DNA of 64,000 bases from Chloracidobacterium sp. (GTDB lineage Bacteria > Acidobacteriota > Blastocatellia > Pyrinomonadales > Pyrinomonadaceae): positions 1 through 64,000 of the forward strand of contig JADJRV010000019.1 of assembly GCA_016712045.1 (NCBI GenBank), written 5' to 3'. The notes beneath the pieces are model-generated. The model did no database searches. It worked only from the letters and a program-made list of their open reading frames with translations, and was not told the origin of the DNA. Made by a program: the position numbers and the translations under genes. Positions 47,148-57,010 of the stretch are shown piece after piece. Numbering within the stretch: position 1 is the first letter of the stretch; the number at the start of each line of letters is the position of its first letter.

Positions 47148-47639
47148 CTACTTCCAATTCTTTTCTTTTTTGAACCGCTTGAGGATCATCTCACGACGCA
47201 GTTTAGGCAGATGGTCGATGAATAGTGTGCCGTTGCAGTGGTCGGTTTCGTGCATGAATGCGCGGGCGGCGTAGCCGCTGGCTTCGCGTTCGAACCACTC
47301 GCCTTTTTCGTCCTGTGCTCTGAGCGTGGCGTTCATCGGGCGGACGACGACGGCGGGGACTTTCCCGACGGACAGGCAACCCTCGGGGCTGGATTGCTCG
47401 CCATCGGTCGCGATGATCTCGGGGTTTGCGGCGATGAGTTTAGTGCCCTCGCAATCCATTACAAACAATCTCAAATTGAGCCCGATCTGTGGTGCCGCTA
47501 GCCCGACGCCTTCGGCGTCGTACATTGTGTCAAACATATCCACGCACAGATCGGCCAGTTCCTGATCGAATTTCGTTACCGGCTGTCCGATCTTTCCAAG
47601 AACTTCACCCGGATATTCTGTTATTTTCCTAATTGCCAT
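47148..47639 (-). CDS. def: Peptide deformylase
   Basis: Removes the formyl group from nascent proteins. The three family motifs are GVGLAAPQIG, EGCLS (metal-ligand Cys) and HETDHCNG (two metal-ligand His and the catalytic Glu). ATG at 47639 begins MAIRKITEYP; an in-frame TTG two codons earlier is less likely. About 163 residues, normal length. Confidence 0.96.
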   Translation of the reverse strand: MAIRKITEYPGEVLGKIGQPVTKFDQELADLCVDMFDTMYDAEGVGLAAPQIGLNLRLFVMDCEGTKLIAANPEIIATDGEQSSPEGCLSVGKVPAVVVRPMNATLRAQDEKGEWFEREASGYAARAFMHETDHCNGTLFIDHLPKLRREMILKRFKKEKNWK

Positions 47640-47768
47640 AAACAAGATCTCAATGGTTCTTTCACGTTATTTAGCATAAAATCTTGTTCTAACGGCTACG
47701 GCCGTTACAGACAAGTTTCACATACACATAGTTTATAGCGGTTCGATATCGATAACAAAACAGATCTA

Positions 47769-49159
47769 ATGACCAGCTCACGTCTATTTTCCTGGCGGCA
47801 AGTATTGATTTACACGGTCGCTTTTGTCGGCATAACGACTATTCTCCAGCGGTTGCTGCGTTACGTTGCCGAGCACATCGTCGCGTTTGACTACACATAT
47901 TACTGGCCGGTGAGCATTTTTGGCCCGCGTTTTCCGTCGGTGCGTGATCTGGTAGTCGCGGCGGCGGTAACGGGCTCGTTCTTTTTGTTTTTTCGCGTTC
48001 TGGAAGCCAAACGATTTAACATTGTGCTGTCGATCGTGTTTGGCGTGGTGCTGATCGCCGGATTAAATTTTATTCACGGACTCGAGATCGGCTATTACGC
48101 TCCGGTCGCCGGTGATGCCCGGACGGGCGTGCTCACGCCGTATTCGTTGGACGGTCAGGAGTATTTTCACGACGCTCTAAACATTACCGATCCCATCGAT
48201 TTTTTCCGCCGTTATAACGAGATACAGCCGACGCTCCACATGCACGGACACACGCATCCGCCCGGAGCGGTGCTGACGTTTTATGTTCTGACAAAACTGT
48301 TTCGAGACCCGGCGATCATCTCGGTCGTCATAATGATCCTCGCTGCAATTCCGACGATCTTCTTTTTTATCGTCTGATGCGAACGGAACTGAAGGACGAA
48401 ACGGCGCGGTATATGGCGTTTTTGATGGTGCTTTTACCGGCGGTTCAGATATATTATCTCGCCACGCTTGATGCTTTGATCGTCGCACTTTTGACAGGGG
48501 TTCTTTATCTATTTTGTTTTGGGAAAGGGTATAAATCGGTCGTGGGTGGGTTGTTGTTACTGACCGGCTCTTTCTTGCTGACCTTCGTCAGTCTTTTTAT
48601 CTTACCCGTATTGGTCGGGTTTGATCTCATCGTTCGACGAAGCCTGAGGCGATCAGTGATCGTAATAGGCGGGATGGTCGGTATTCATGCTCTGTTATAT
48701 TTTCTCACCGGTTATGACGCATGGCATGTATTCCGTGAGGCCTCGCATTACGAAAACCCCAAGGGATTTATGCTGTTTGTCGATCCGGTAAATTATTTGT
48801 TTACGCGTATCGAAGATGTCGCCGAGATCCTATTCTTTTTCGGGCCGTTTTTGCTGGTTCTGCTTGTTCGCGGGTTCAGGACAAAATTCCAACTCCGGCC
48901 TCTCGCAGACTTACGGCTGCGGCCTTTGTCCGTTTTGACGGTTCTGGCCTGCACATCGCTGCTCGGGATGTACGCAGTAGGTGCTTGGCGTACCGGCGAG
49001 ACGGCACGGGCGTGTGCTTATATCTATCCGTATCTATTGTTTCCGGTTGGGTATTATCTTGATGATGCCCAGGTAGGATCTTCGGGCCGGTTGCTGCTTG
49101 CGGCGTTAGTTTTTATGCAATCGGTGGGAATGCAGGTTTTTGGCACGTATCACTGGTGA
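47769..49159 (+). CDS. Multi-pass membrane glycosyltransferase-like protein, frameshifted
   Basis: About 463 residues when joined. The first part has helices and a periplasmic loop ending in the motif HMHGHTHPPGAVL, typical of GT-C-like mannosyltransferase families. It ends in PTIFFFIV at 48377. Adding one T to the T run at 48366-48371 restores IFFFYRLMRTELKDETARYM and continues through helices (LLPAVQIYYLATLDALIVAL, VVGGLLLLTGSFLLTFVSLF, GFMLFVDPVNYLFTRIEDVA). Probably transfers a sugar from a lipid carrier at the membrane. It opens the surface-polysaccharide gene region. Confidence 0.7.
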
Positions 49160-49160
49160 A

Positions 49161-49352
49161 CTATCGACCGATCACACCCGTGCGTGCGGTGCGGTGGAAA
49201 TCGCGTTTTGCGTTAAAGCCTTTTTCCTCGCGTGCGAGACACTGCCAGCAAACAACACTCTCCTCGTTCGTCGGAGATAAAAACGTATTGTAGTGATCCA
49301 TTTCGCGGTCACATTTTGAGCATCTGACAGCCGGCTTTTCTGACGTTTCCAT
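49161..49352 (-). CDS. Small zinc-ribbon-like protein
   Basis: 63 residues. Two Cys pairs, RCSKCDREM and VCWQC, separated by about 22 residues, fit a zinc ribbon. The tail is basic (RDFHRTARTGVIGR). Such small proteins are usually nucleic-acid or protein binding. It converges with the membrane glycosyltransferase, stops only one base apart. No named family recognised. Confidence 0.6.
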   Translation of the reverse strand: METSEKPAVRCSKCDREMDHYNTFLSPTNEESVVCWQCLAREEKGFNAKRDFHRTARTGVIGR

Positions 49353-49421
49353 AATGTTGTTTCCTTGCGAATCCCTTTTTCGAATATAACAGGAAATGCA
49401 TGGTTGCCGAAAGAGAGTCGA

Positions 49422-50954
49422 TCAAGACACTCGTTTTCTCAGCAAATACACCTTTTGTCCAAAAAAGCTTTGCTCGGTCACGACCGTGTAGTTTGCGGCG
49501 ATATATTCTTCGAACGACTCACAGATGCCGGGCGTTTTGCATTCATCATTCATTAGCAGCCATATTTCCGATGCGTCTTTTGGTATTTTTGACAGCGTGT
49601 AATCGGTTCGCCGCGCGACAAATTCCGGCGTCGGCGTTCCAAAATCAAACTCAAAATAGCGCTCGTCCGGCAATATCCTATTCATGCCGCGATAGTGGTA
49701 CGGCAGCGAAAGTGCGTCGTATGTGTGAAAGATCACGATCGGCTGATCGGGCTTTTCGTTTTGTTCAATGAATTGCCCGACACGCGCCCAGTCGCCGCGT
49801 TTTGCCATGTGCGGATAGAGATTGACGAGCGTATAAGCAAAGCAAGCAAGCACGATGGCTGCGAAGGCTGGTATCGCAAACCTAAACACGCTGCGGCTCT
49901 TTTCATCCTCACCAAAAAGGTCGTTGAGCAGCGACGCAAAAAACAGTATCAGCGGCGGAAATAGGAGCGAAGCGTGTCTAATAGCGACCAGCCAGCTGCC
50001 GACAATAAAATATGCAACGAGTAGAAATGCGAGAATCGTCGCGACCGTTGTTGCGAGAACTATCGTTTGGCCTGAAACCAGCCGACGCCTAGCTATTGCG
50101 AATCCGGCGATAATGACCAACAAAACACGTACGAGCCACAGTCTCGCGACAGCGGCGGCGGATGTCAATCCGGTCGAAAATATCTCGGTCGGCAATAGAT
50201 ATGTGAGCACATGATTCCACAGTATCTTGAGTCCTGATATAACGGATTTGTCCTCGATAAAGACACTGCTTCGCGCGTTCATCTCAGACCGTACAAAGAG
50301 AATCATCGGGAGGAACAGAAGTCCGACAACGGCCATTGTCGCAAGATAGTTTACGACCGCACGCCAGCGACGATAGATGATGAGCGGTATCAAAAATCCA
50401 ACCAGCATCGGCCCGAGATAGTAATTTGTATAGAGGGCGATGACCGCCAAGATCGCAAACCGCACTATCGGGGCGATGCGATTCCCGGCATTGTCCCAAA
50501 ACGCATCGAGAAAGGTATAGATCAACCCAAGCGACAGCAGGATCACCAGCGAATAGACCCTGATCTCGACGCTGGCCCAGAACAGAAAAGGATGAAGTGC
50601 AAAGAATGCGGTTGCAAGCAATGCCGCTTTAGGACGCATTATGCGATCCGCAAGCTTTGCAAAAAGCCAAATGGCCGCGACGCTGCAGAGTATTGAAAAT
50701 AGCCTCGCAAAAAAGATCGACTCGCTCATCTGCCGCCAAAAACTTAGAACCCAAAAATAGAGCGGAGCCTGTTTTTGTTCGATGACAGCGGTTTGAAATG
50801 CCACCGAAAAACCGTTTTGCGTCGCGTAGAGCGTCGAGGCTTCGTCGGTCCAGATGTTTAGGTAATATGCGAGCGGGAGAGCGATGAGCAGATGAACGAG
50901 TATCAGCAAACCGACGCCGTATTTTAGATAGCTGGTGCGATCCGTCATTTCCAT
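49422..50954 (-). CDS. GT39/ArnT-like membrane glycosyltransferase
   Basis: 510 residues with about eleven membrane helices. The first extracytoplasmic loop has NIWTDEASTLYATQNGF, the acidic motif of GT-C transferases that use polyprenyl-phosphate sugars, and then KQAPLYFWVLSFW. A C-terminal soluble domain of about 120 residues follows (PIVIFHTYDALSLPYHYRGM). Probably modifies a surface glycan or lipid. It is upstream of the other polysaccharide genes on the same strand. Confidence 0.85.
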   Translation of the reverse strand: MEMTDRTSYLKYGVGLLILVHLLIALPLAYYLNIWTDEASTLYATQNGFSVAFQTAVIEQKQAPLYFWVLSFWRQMSESIFFARLFSILCSVAAIWLFAKLADRIMRPKAALLATAFFALHPFLFWASVEIRVYSLVILLSLGLIYTFLDAFWDNAGNRIAPIVRFAILAVIALYTNYYLGPMLVGFLIPLIIYRRWRAVVNYLATMAVVGLLFLPMILFVRSEMNARSSVFIEDKSVISGLKILWNHVLTYLLPTEIFSTGLTSAAAVARLWLVRVLLVIIAGFAIARRRLVSGQTIVLATTVATILAFLLVAYFIVGSWLVAIRHASLLFPPLILFFASLLNDLFGEDEKSRSVFRFAIPAFAAIVLACFAYTLVNLYPHMAKRGDWARVGQFIEQNEKPDQPIVIFHTYDALSLPYHYRGMNRILPDERYFEFDFGTPTPEFVARRTDYTLSKIPKDASEIWLLMNDECKTPGICESFEEYIAANYTVVTEQSFFGQKVYLLRKRVS

Positions 50955-50965
50955 TAACAGCTATC

Positions 50966-51720
50966 TTACAACGCGAGTTCGCTTGGCTGCTGGGTTGCAG
51001 GTTGGACGCGACGAACCGAATTTGCGTGTTCACGCATCGTCACCACGTCAAAAGACCGGGTATATGTATCGAGGAAGCCGTTGACGAGATCGAGTTTTAG
51101 TCGTGACCGGTATTTCGACAAGGCTTTTGCCTGCCGTTTCGACAAAGTGCGGTTTTAGAGTTTGAAAGCCGTCGGAAAACTTACCAAAGAGCTTTTTGAG
51201 CTTTTCCTTTTCCTCGGGGCTCATCTTTAGGCGATTTTATAAAGTAAAACGCCCGCGCAAGCGGTGCGACGTATGTCGGAAGGGTTGAGCAATCGTATTC
51301 GTAACCGCGTTCGCCAAGCACGTCGATGACGGTTGGCGACAGGCTAAAACCGGGGCCTCGAAAGCCGACCGGTCGCGTTCCAGTTATGCTTTCAATTGCG
51401 TTTTCAGTTTTTTCAAATTCCTCGACGATCTCGTCCCGCGAATACAGGTGCAGCCACGGTTCGTGGTTAAAACTGTGGTTTGCGATCTCGTGGCCGGCGT
51501 CGTAGATCGACCTGATCGCCGCGCGGTTTTTCTCCAGAGCGGCATCCTGTCCGACGATAAAAAATGTGATCTTGAGATTTCGCTCTTTCAAAAAAGCAAG
51601 GATACGCGGCACGGCCATGTCGAGATACGACGGGAAAGATTCCCAGCCCGCATCGCCATGCGTTTTCATGTATGCCCACTGATTGTCGAGATCGAGCGAA
51701 AGGCTCGCAATTTGCTTCAT
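50966..51720 (-). CDS. Polysaccharide deacetylase, frameshifted and internally shortened
   Basis: NodB-homology enzyme removing acetyl groups from a surface polysaccharide. The first frame has ASLSLDLDNQWAY (catalytic Asp), KITFFIVGQDAA, HEIANHSFNHEPWL (metal His pair) and GTRPVGFRGPGFSLS. Near 51190 the frame changes to KKLFGKFSDGFQTLKPHFVE and continues to LVEIPVTT. After another shift near 51095 it reads LKLDLVNGFLDTYTRSFDVV and MREHANSV, ending at 50966. Residues normally between EIPVTT and the final segment are absent, so roughly 80 residues seem deleted. Confidence 0.72.
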
Positions 51721-51736
51721 AACCTTTAGAAATTTA

Positions 51737-51812
51737 GCCGCAGATAAACGCAGATGACGCAGATAAGATTCTGAATCTGTTTTGATCCGCGTTATCCGCG
51801 TTCATCTGCGGT
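51737..51812. repeat. CACAGAT-type inverted repeat, copy 2
   Basis: Left arm starts AGCCGCAGATAAACGCAGAT at 51737; right arm ends CGTTCATCTGCGGTAA near 51812. The words are CGCAGAT rather than CACAGAT, as in the right arm of copy 1. Between the deacetylase and the FAD oxidoreductase. Confidence 0.7.
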
Positions 51813-51821
51813 AAAATCTTG

Positions 51822-53264
51822 CTAAAAAAAGTTTTCAGCTAGGGCGACAGTCTCGTTGATGTTCAGCGTGCCGTTGACGATGTGCGACGAATTGACGATA
51901 TGGACGCCATCGACGGACGACTTCATCGGGGACAATCCTTCGGAATACCGGACGGTCGGGATCGGGAAAACCTGGCGGACGCGTGAGATCTTAAACGCCA
52001 CGACGTCTTTTTTCCTGAAATGCGGATACATCTGTTCGAGTCCGTTCAAGAAATACCGTTCGATCTCTTCGTCGGTTTTATCAAATAGTTCATCGTCGGG
52101 TGCGACGTATCGCGGCAGATAGATGAGGGCGTTGCCGTTAAATTCTCGTTTGTCCACGATCGCCGACATTTCGATGATACCGGTGAACGGTGTGTCGTCG
52201 GTGATGTTTGTCACGTAATAATTGGACAGCGAGCATTTCATCAAAACCGACGCACAGACGATGCCTTGATAACTGATGCTTTCGAGGTCCTGCCGTTCGG
52301 TTTTTTCGAGCTGTGGCAGCATCTTGGCGGCGACATTTGACGGACAGGTGAGGATCACGCGGTCAAAAATGTCGGACGAACTGTTGCGTGGAAATTGGCG
52401 GACCGTAGGTTTGGCCGGATTAGGCTCGGTCATAAATCCGGCCGAAAATCCCGGAGATGTAACTGTTGCGGTTTGATACTTGGCGTATTTTGTCTCTTGG
52501 GGCACGATCTTTGGCTTAACGTCTTTGTGACGGCGGGCGGCGGCGGGCGTGACGCGAACCTTGCCCGAATCGAGCCGCTCGATCTTATCGACACGTGAGT
52601 TGAGCCTGATCTCGACGCCTTTTTCGACCAGCACTTCGCCAAAACGTTCAAGCACACGGGCGTAGCCGCCGCGAACGTAGCCAAACATCTCGCGTTTCAT
52701 GCCCGAGTTGCGGGCTGAATACATCCGCTGGATCGTCGCCCAGATAAATGATGCTGCGGTTTCCTTATACGCTTCGCCAAGTTTTGCTTTGAGAAGAGGC
52801 TTCCACATTTTTTCAAATGTCTTTTTGCCGGAAAGCTTTGTCAGCCATTTTTCGACCGTGATCTTTTCGAGACGTTTCCAGTCCTTGACCTTTGAAGCGT
52901 AGAAGATGGTCGCTCCGAGCCGCAGTTTGCTGATGATGTCGAGCGGCTTGAATTTGAGAAACTCCATCGTGTCGGACATCGATAGCAGCTCGCCGTCGGT
53001 ATAAAAACCCGTTTTCGTCTCGACCCAGCGAAATTCGTCGCCGAGGCCGATCTCTTCGATAATGTTGCGCGTGTGCCGGTCGGACGCGAGCACGACGTGA
53101 TAGTGCTTGTCCCAGACGATATCGCCGATGTCCCAGACCGATGCCAGCCCGCCGATCTCGGCGGCGGATTCGAAAAGCGTCACTTTTGCTCCCGCGTCGG
53201 CGTAACGCATTGCGAGCGTCATACCTAAAAAGCCGGAACCGACAATGGCAATATTCTGTTTCAT
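51822..53264 (-). CDS. FAD-dependent amine oxidase-like oxidoreductase
   Basis: 480 residues. The N-terminal dinucleotide-binding motif is IAIVGSGFLGMTLAMRYADA, then VTLFESAAEIGGLASVWD and DKHYHVVLASDR. The C-terminal FAD motif is DGVHIVNSSHIVNGTLNINE. Overall it resembles protoporphyrinogen-oxidase-like proteins found in polysaccharide clusters. A stretch of about 60 residues (near 240-300) rich in Pro, Thr and Lys looks like a disordered insertion. Substrate unknown; the location between deacetylases and glycosyltransferases suggests sugar or polyprenyl modification. Confidence 0.8.
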   Translation of the reverse strand: MKQNIAIVGSGFLGMTLAMRYADAGAKVTLFESAAEIGGLASVWDIGDIVWDKHYHVVLASDRHTRNIIEEIGLGDEFRWVETKTGFYTDGELLSMSDTMEFLKFKPLDIISKLRLGATIFYASKVKDWKRLEKITVEKWLTKLSGKKTFEKMWKPLLKAKLGEAYKETAASFIWATIQRMYSARNSGMKREMFGYVRGGYARVLERFGEVLVEKGVEIRLNSRVDKIERLDSGKVRVTPAAARRHKDVKPKIVPQETKYAKYQTATVTSPGFSAGFMTEPNPAKPTVRQFPRNSSSDIFDRVILTCPSNVAAKMLPQLEKTERQDLESISYQGIVCASVLMKCSLSNYYVTNITDDTPFTGIIEMSAIVDKREFNGNALIYLPRYVAPDDELFDKTDEEIERYFLNGLEQMYPHFRKKDVVAFKISRVRQVFPIPTVRYSEGLSPMKSSVDGVHIVNSSHIVNGTLNINETVALAENFF

Positions 53265-53274
53265 ATCTAGTAGC

Positions 53275-54974
53275 TTATTTGGGCAGATCTTCTGGAACGG
53301 AGGTCAGCGTGGCCGGTGTCAGCGTCGGGCGGACCGGTTCGGGTTTGCCAAACATCCGCAGCACCGCGAGATGCGACAGCAGTTTGATCGTGCCGACAAT
53401 GGTTTTGAGCGTGTTCATCTTTGATACGCCAAACAGCCTGACCGCCAAAACGGTAGGGAATTCGACGATCTTGCCGCCGTCGAGATCGAGCAGGCCGAGC
53501 ATTTCTGGAACGCCGTGAAAGCCCGGAGCGGTCGGATTGATATTGACCATCGCCGAGCGGCGGAAAACGCGGAAGCAACTCGTGTATGACGCGATCTTTG
53601 TCCGGAGAACGCGGCGGTAAAGCACCGATGCTCCTTTTGAAAGCAATAGCCGCCAGCCTGGTACATTCTGCACGCCGCCGTCTTTGTGGTACGGCGATGC
53701 CGTTACCATATCCACATCTTCTTTTAGCAGCGGGATCATCTTGACCAGCTCGTGCGGGTCAAACGTGCAATCGCAGTCGATCGAGCAAACGATCTCGGTC
53801 TTGGCCGCACGGATGCCGGTCATGATGCCGCCGGCGACGCCTTTGTTGACCTCGTGCTGGATTATCTGGACATTTCGATGCTGCCCAAAAAGCGAATGCA
53901 TCACGTTGAATGTATCGTCCTGGCTTTTGTCGTCGACAAAGACCAGCTCAGATGTGTAGCCGATGTCATTGAGACGTGTTTCGACTGACGCGAGTGTTTT
54001 TGCCAAATACGGCAGCGATTCCTCTTCGTTGTAGCACGGAATGACGATCGAGACGGGCGTCAGCGTATTTAGGTCGTGAGCGACCGGCTCGATGTCGGCG
54101 ATCTTGGCAGCGACGCTCTCAGCCAGCTCACGGCTCAAGCCGAGATGGTCGGCGACGCCGGTGCAACCGTATAACGCTAGGATTTTCGTGCAATATCCAC
54201 TCCATCTTGTCGAGTTTGCGGTAATGGCGGATGCGGTTATACTCTCGACGCGGCCATGATACGCGGCTGTTCGGGGTCGAGTTCCCAGACATGAAAGTAA
54301 AATATGAACGGATCCTCATGTTTGTCGTGCCAATTTTTCACCGCTTTACGCATCAGCGTGTAGGGCAACTGGCGGAAATAATTACCGCCCGAGATCGGTA
54401 ACAGGCCGACGCCGAGATCGGTCGTCGAATATGGAAATTCCCAGATCGAGCGGTCGCCAAGCTGTATCTCGTGTGCAATACGTTTTGCTTTTTCAGTTTT
54501 TGACGTGGGTAAGAATGACGCGTCGTAGGTAAACCCCTCGTCCGCGAGCGTGTCCAAAACCCAGCCGCTTTGGTCAAACGCCAGCTTTTCGGCGGCGCGA
54601 TAGCCGATCACTTTTTGTCCGCAGGCGTCTTCGATCACACGGTTTGTGCGGCGGAGGTCCCCGCGAAATTCGTTTGGCGTCAGATTGCGTGGGCTGCGGT
54701 GATAAAATCCACGGCTTGCGACTTCGTGGCCGCGCGAGGCGATCTCGCGGATCAGGTCTGGATTGGCCTCAGCGATCCAACCCAGCACAAAAAACGTAGC
54801 TTTGGTGTCGTAGCGATCGAGCAGGTCGAGTGTTTTTAGGGTGTTTTGCTCGTATCGAGGTTCAAAATTCTGCCAGTTGCGCTGTTGAATAAGATTCTCA
54901 AACGCTCCGACATGAAAATAATCCTCGACCAGAATGGTCAGCAGGCTTTTTGATCTTTTTAACTCGGCACTCAT
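53275..54974 (-). CDS. Bifunctional polysaccharide deacetylase-GT2 glycosyltransferase, frameshifted
   Basis: The ATG at 54974 starts MSAELKRSKSLLTILVEDYF, a NodB-type deacetylase: EDYFHVGAF, TKATFFVLGWIAE, SRGHEVASRGFYHR, IGYRAAEKLAFDQSG and FHVWELDPEQPR. That frame ends at SRV (54237), but the next frame continues NRIRHYRKLDKMEWIL, the usual end of this deacetylase subfamily. The third frame continues GCTGVADHLGLSRELAESVA and a GT2 domain (VSIVIPCYNEEESLPYLAKT, ELVFVDDKSQDDT, SIDCDCTFDPHELVKMI). The GT2 part lacks its own ATG and ribosome site, so one fused protein of about 565 residues is inferred. Two adjacent genes are possible if the indels are real. Confidence 0.65.
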
Positions 54975-55200
54975 ATTCGATCCTAAAAAGTGTGCTCCGG
55001 CCGGGCCGGACGCCAAAAACCTTTTGTGGGAAGACGGGGTCGTGTATTGCGTTTTCCTGTTTATCGCGGGGCTGCCGAATAAACATGAAAGGAGCCGGGT
55101 GCAAACGCCCGAAGTACGCTCCTTTGTTAATAAACTTTTAAACGGGTTGAGTTTCCGTATTTAGAGTGAAGTTTTTTTACGAAGTGGGAATGGTGGCAGA

Positions 55201-56350
55201 TCAGAAAAGAGTGCCTTGATCGACTTTTGCGGCGCGGTCTTTGGCGGCAAGCTTTTCCTCGATGACGCGGACGATCCTCGCGGCCGAGCGGCCGTCGCCA
55301 AATGGGTTTGCGACCTCTTTGACAGATTTGATCCACGTTTCGACCGAATAATTTTCCTCGAGCATCTGTTTCAGAGAGCCGGGGCTGTTGCCGATGAGTT
55401 TTGAGACGCCGGAGCGTATCGCCTCGGGCCGCTCGGTGTTTTCACGCATTACGAGCAGCGGTTTGCCTAATGATGGAGCCTCTTCTTGCACGCCGCCGGA
55501 ATCCGACACGATCAGCCACGCGGAGCGCATAATAGCCAAAAAGTCCGAATAATCGAGCGGGTCGAGCAGATATATCCGCTCGCGTTTGCCGAGGATCTCT
55601 TTGGCGATGCCCTTAACATTTGGGTTTGGGTGGACCGGGAAAAACAGACAGACATTTTCGCGTCTTATCGACAAAATCACGGAGCACTTTGAGATTTGTC
55701 GTCATCGTCGAGCCAAAGCTCTCGCGGCGGTGCGTCGTCAGCAACAGACGCTTTTTGCCCTCGGTCTTTTTGATCAGCTCGGCGATCTCGGGGCTGACGT
55801 CGAGATTTTTGAGCATGTGCTTCATCGCATCGACGACAGGGTTGCCGGTGACAAAGATCTTTTCGGACGGCACATCCTCAGCGAGCAGGTTACGGCGGTT
55901 CTTTTCGGTCGCGGCAAAGTGAAACGATGCGATCTGCGACACGACACGGCGGTTCATCTCCTCAGGATACGGGCTCATCAGATTACCCGAACGCAAACCA
56001 GCCTCGACATGGCCGACAGGTATCTTCCGATAAAATCCGGCCAATGCCCCGGCAAGCGTCGTGGTTGTATCACCCTGTACCAAGATCAGATCGGGTTTCT
56101 CCAGTGCGAGTATTTTGTCGAGTTTTGACATCACCCGCGAACAGACATCGGACGGCGATTGGTTGCGTTTCATCACGCCGAGATCAAAATCGACATCGAT
56201 CTCGAGCGACGCGAGAAACGGCGTGAGCAGGTGTTTGTGCTGGCTGGACGAGACGACGACCGTCTGAAAAAATTTCTTTCGCAGTTCGTGGATCACAGGC
56301 GCAAGCTTGATCGCCTCGGGCCGCGTCCCAAACAGGACGAGAACCTTCAT
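55201..56350 (-). CDS. wecB: UDP-N-acetylglucosamine 2-epimerase, frameshifted
   Basis: Non-hydrolysing epimerase giving UDP-ManNAc. The ATG at 56350 starts MKVLVLFGTRPEAIKLAPVI. Then come ILVQGDTTTTLAGALAGFYR, GHVEAGLRSGNLMSPYPEEM, VTGNPVVDAM and LLTTHRRESFGS. Near 55670 the frame shifts to ENVCLFFPVHPNPNVKG, then LIVSDSGGVQEEAPSLGKPL, LVMRENTERPEAIRSG. All UDP- and substrate-binding motifs are present once joined. Repaired length is about 383 residues, typical. It points to a ManNAc-containing surface polymer. Confidence 0.9.
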
Positions 56351-56510
56351 CCGCCAATCAACCGCGCTTCGCAAAATTTTTCTAGTGTTTGGTGTCACAG
56401 TGTCGTGCATAAGCATTTTAGGGCAAATCTTACGAAATTGCCCAAGTTAATACATATTTAAACACTGCCGCGTTCCTTTTTCAATGATTTTTTCTGTTCA
56501 GCATGAAAAT

Positions 56511-56540
56511 AGGCCATCCAAAGATCGCTTCGGACGGCCT
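56511..56540 (-). terminator. Terminator hairpin after fdxA
   Basis: Reading the minus strand, AGGCCGTCCGAA pairs with TTTGGATGGCCT (two G-U pairs) around GCGATC, followed by ATTTTC. It lies 25 bases after the ferredoxin stop. Confidence 0.75.
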
Positions 56541-56565
56541 ATATGAAATTCTAAAACGAGACTAT

Positions 56566-56862
56566 TTACTCCGGCGGGCCGGAGCAGCCGGGGCCCATGA
56601 GGGCCGGGATCTTGGTGCTGATGATCGGGTAATTTTCGGCCTCGGCGTTCTTTTCGAGCCAATCCATATATTCTTCGGGTATCGACATGTCGGAAAAGAT
56701 GGCTTCGACGGGGCATTCGGGCAGACATGCGTCACAGTCGATGCAGTTGTCAGGATTGATCAAAAGCCGGTCAGGCGTCTCGTGAAAAGCCTCGACGGGA
56801 CAGACGGCGGCGCAATCGGTGTACTTACAATCGACGCACGGCGGTGTAGTGATATAGGTCAT
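56566..56862 (-). CDS. fdxA: Seven-iron ferredoxin (3Fe-4S/4Fe-4S)
   Basis: 98 residues. The N-terminal cluster motif CVDCKYTDCAAVCPVEAF and the second motif CIDCDACLPECPVEAIF match Azotobacter-type ferredoxin I (FdxA) closely, including the following DMSIPEEYMDWLEKNAE helix. A small electron carrier in the cytoplasm. It is transcribed away from glpX and ends in a strong terminator hairpin. Confidence 0.93.
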   Translation of the reverse strand: MTYITTPPCVDCKYTDCAAVCPVEAFHETPDRLLINPDNCIDCDACLPECPVEAIFSDMSIPEEYMDWLEKNAEAENYPIISTKIPALMGPGCSGPPE

Positions 56863-57010
56863 TTACTTTTGAAATTCTCCTCTTTTTCTAGCACGTAGCA
56901 ACTTAAAACCGTAATATCCTGAGTCTAACTTGTCAAATCCGCCTTAACAAGTGGTAAAATGCCGTAATAAGCTAACCAGAAGCGGGTCAATTTCCGTAAG
57001 GGAAACAAGA

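Noticed and set aside
55586..56128. Plus-strand open frame of 180 codons across wecB
   Set aside because: It is antisense to conserved epimerase motifs and has no recognisable features.
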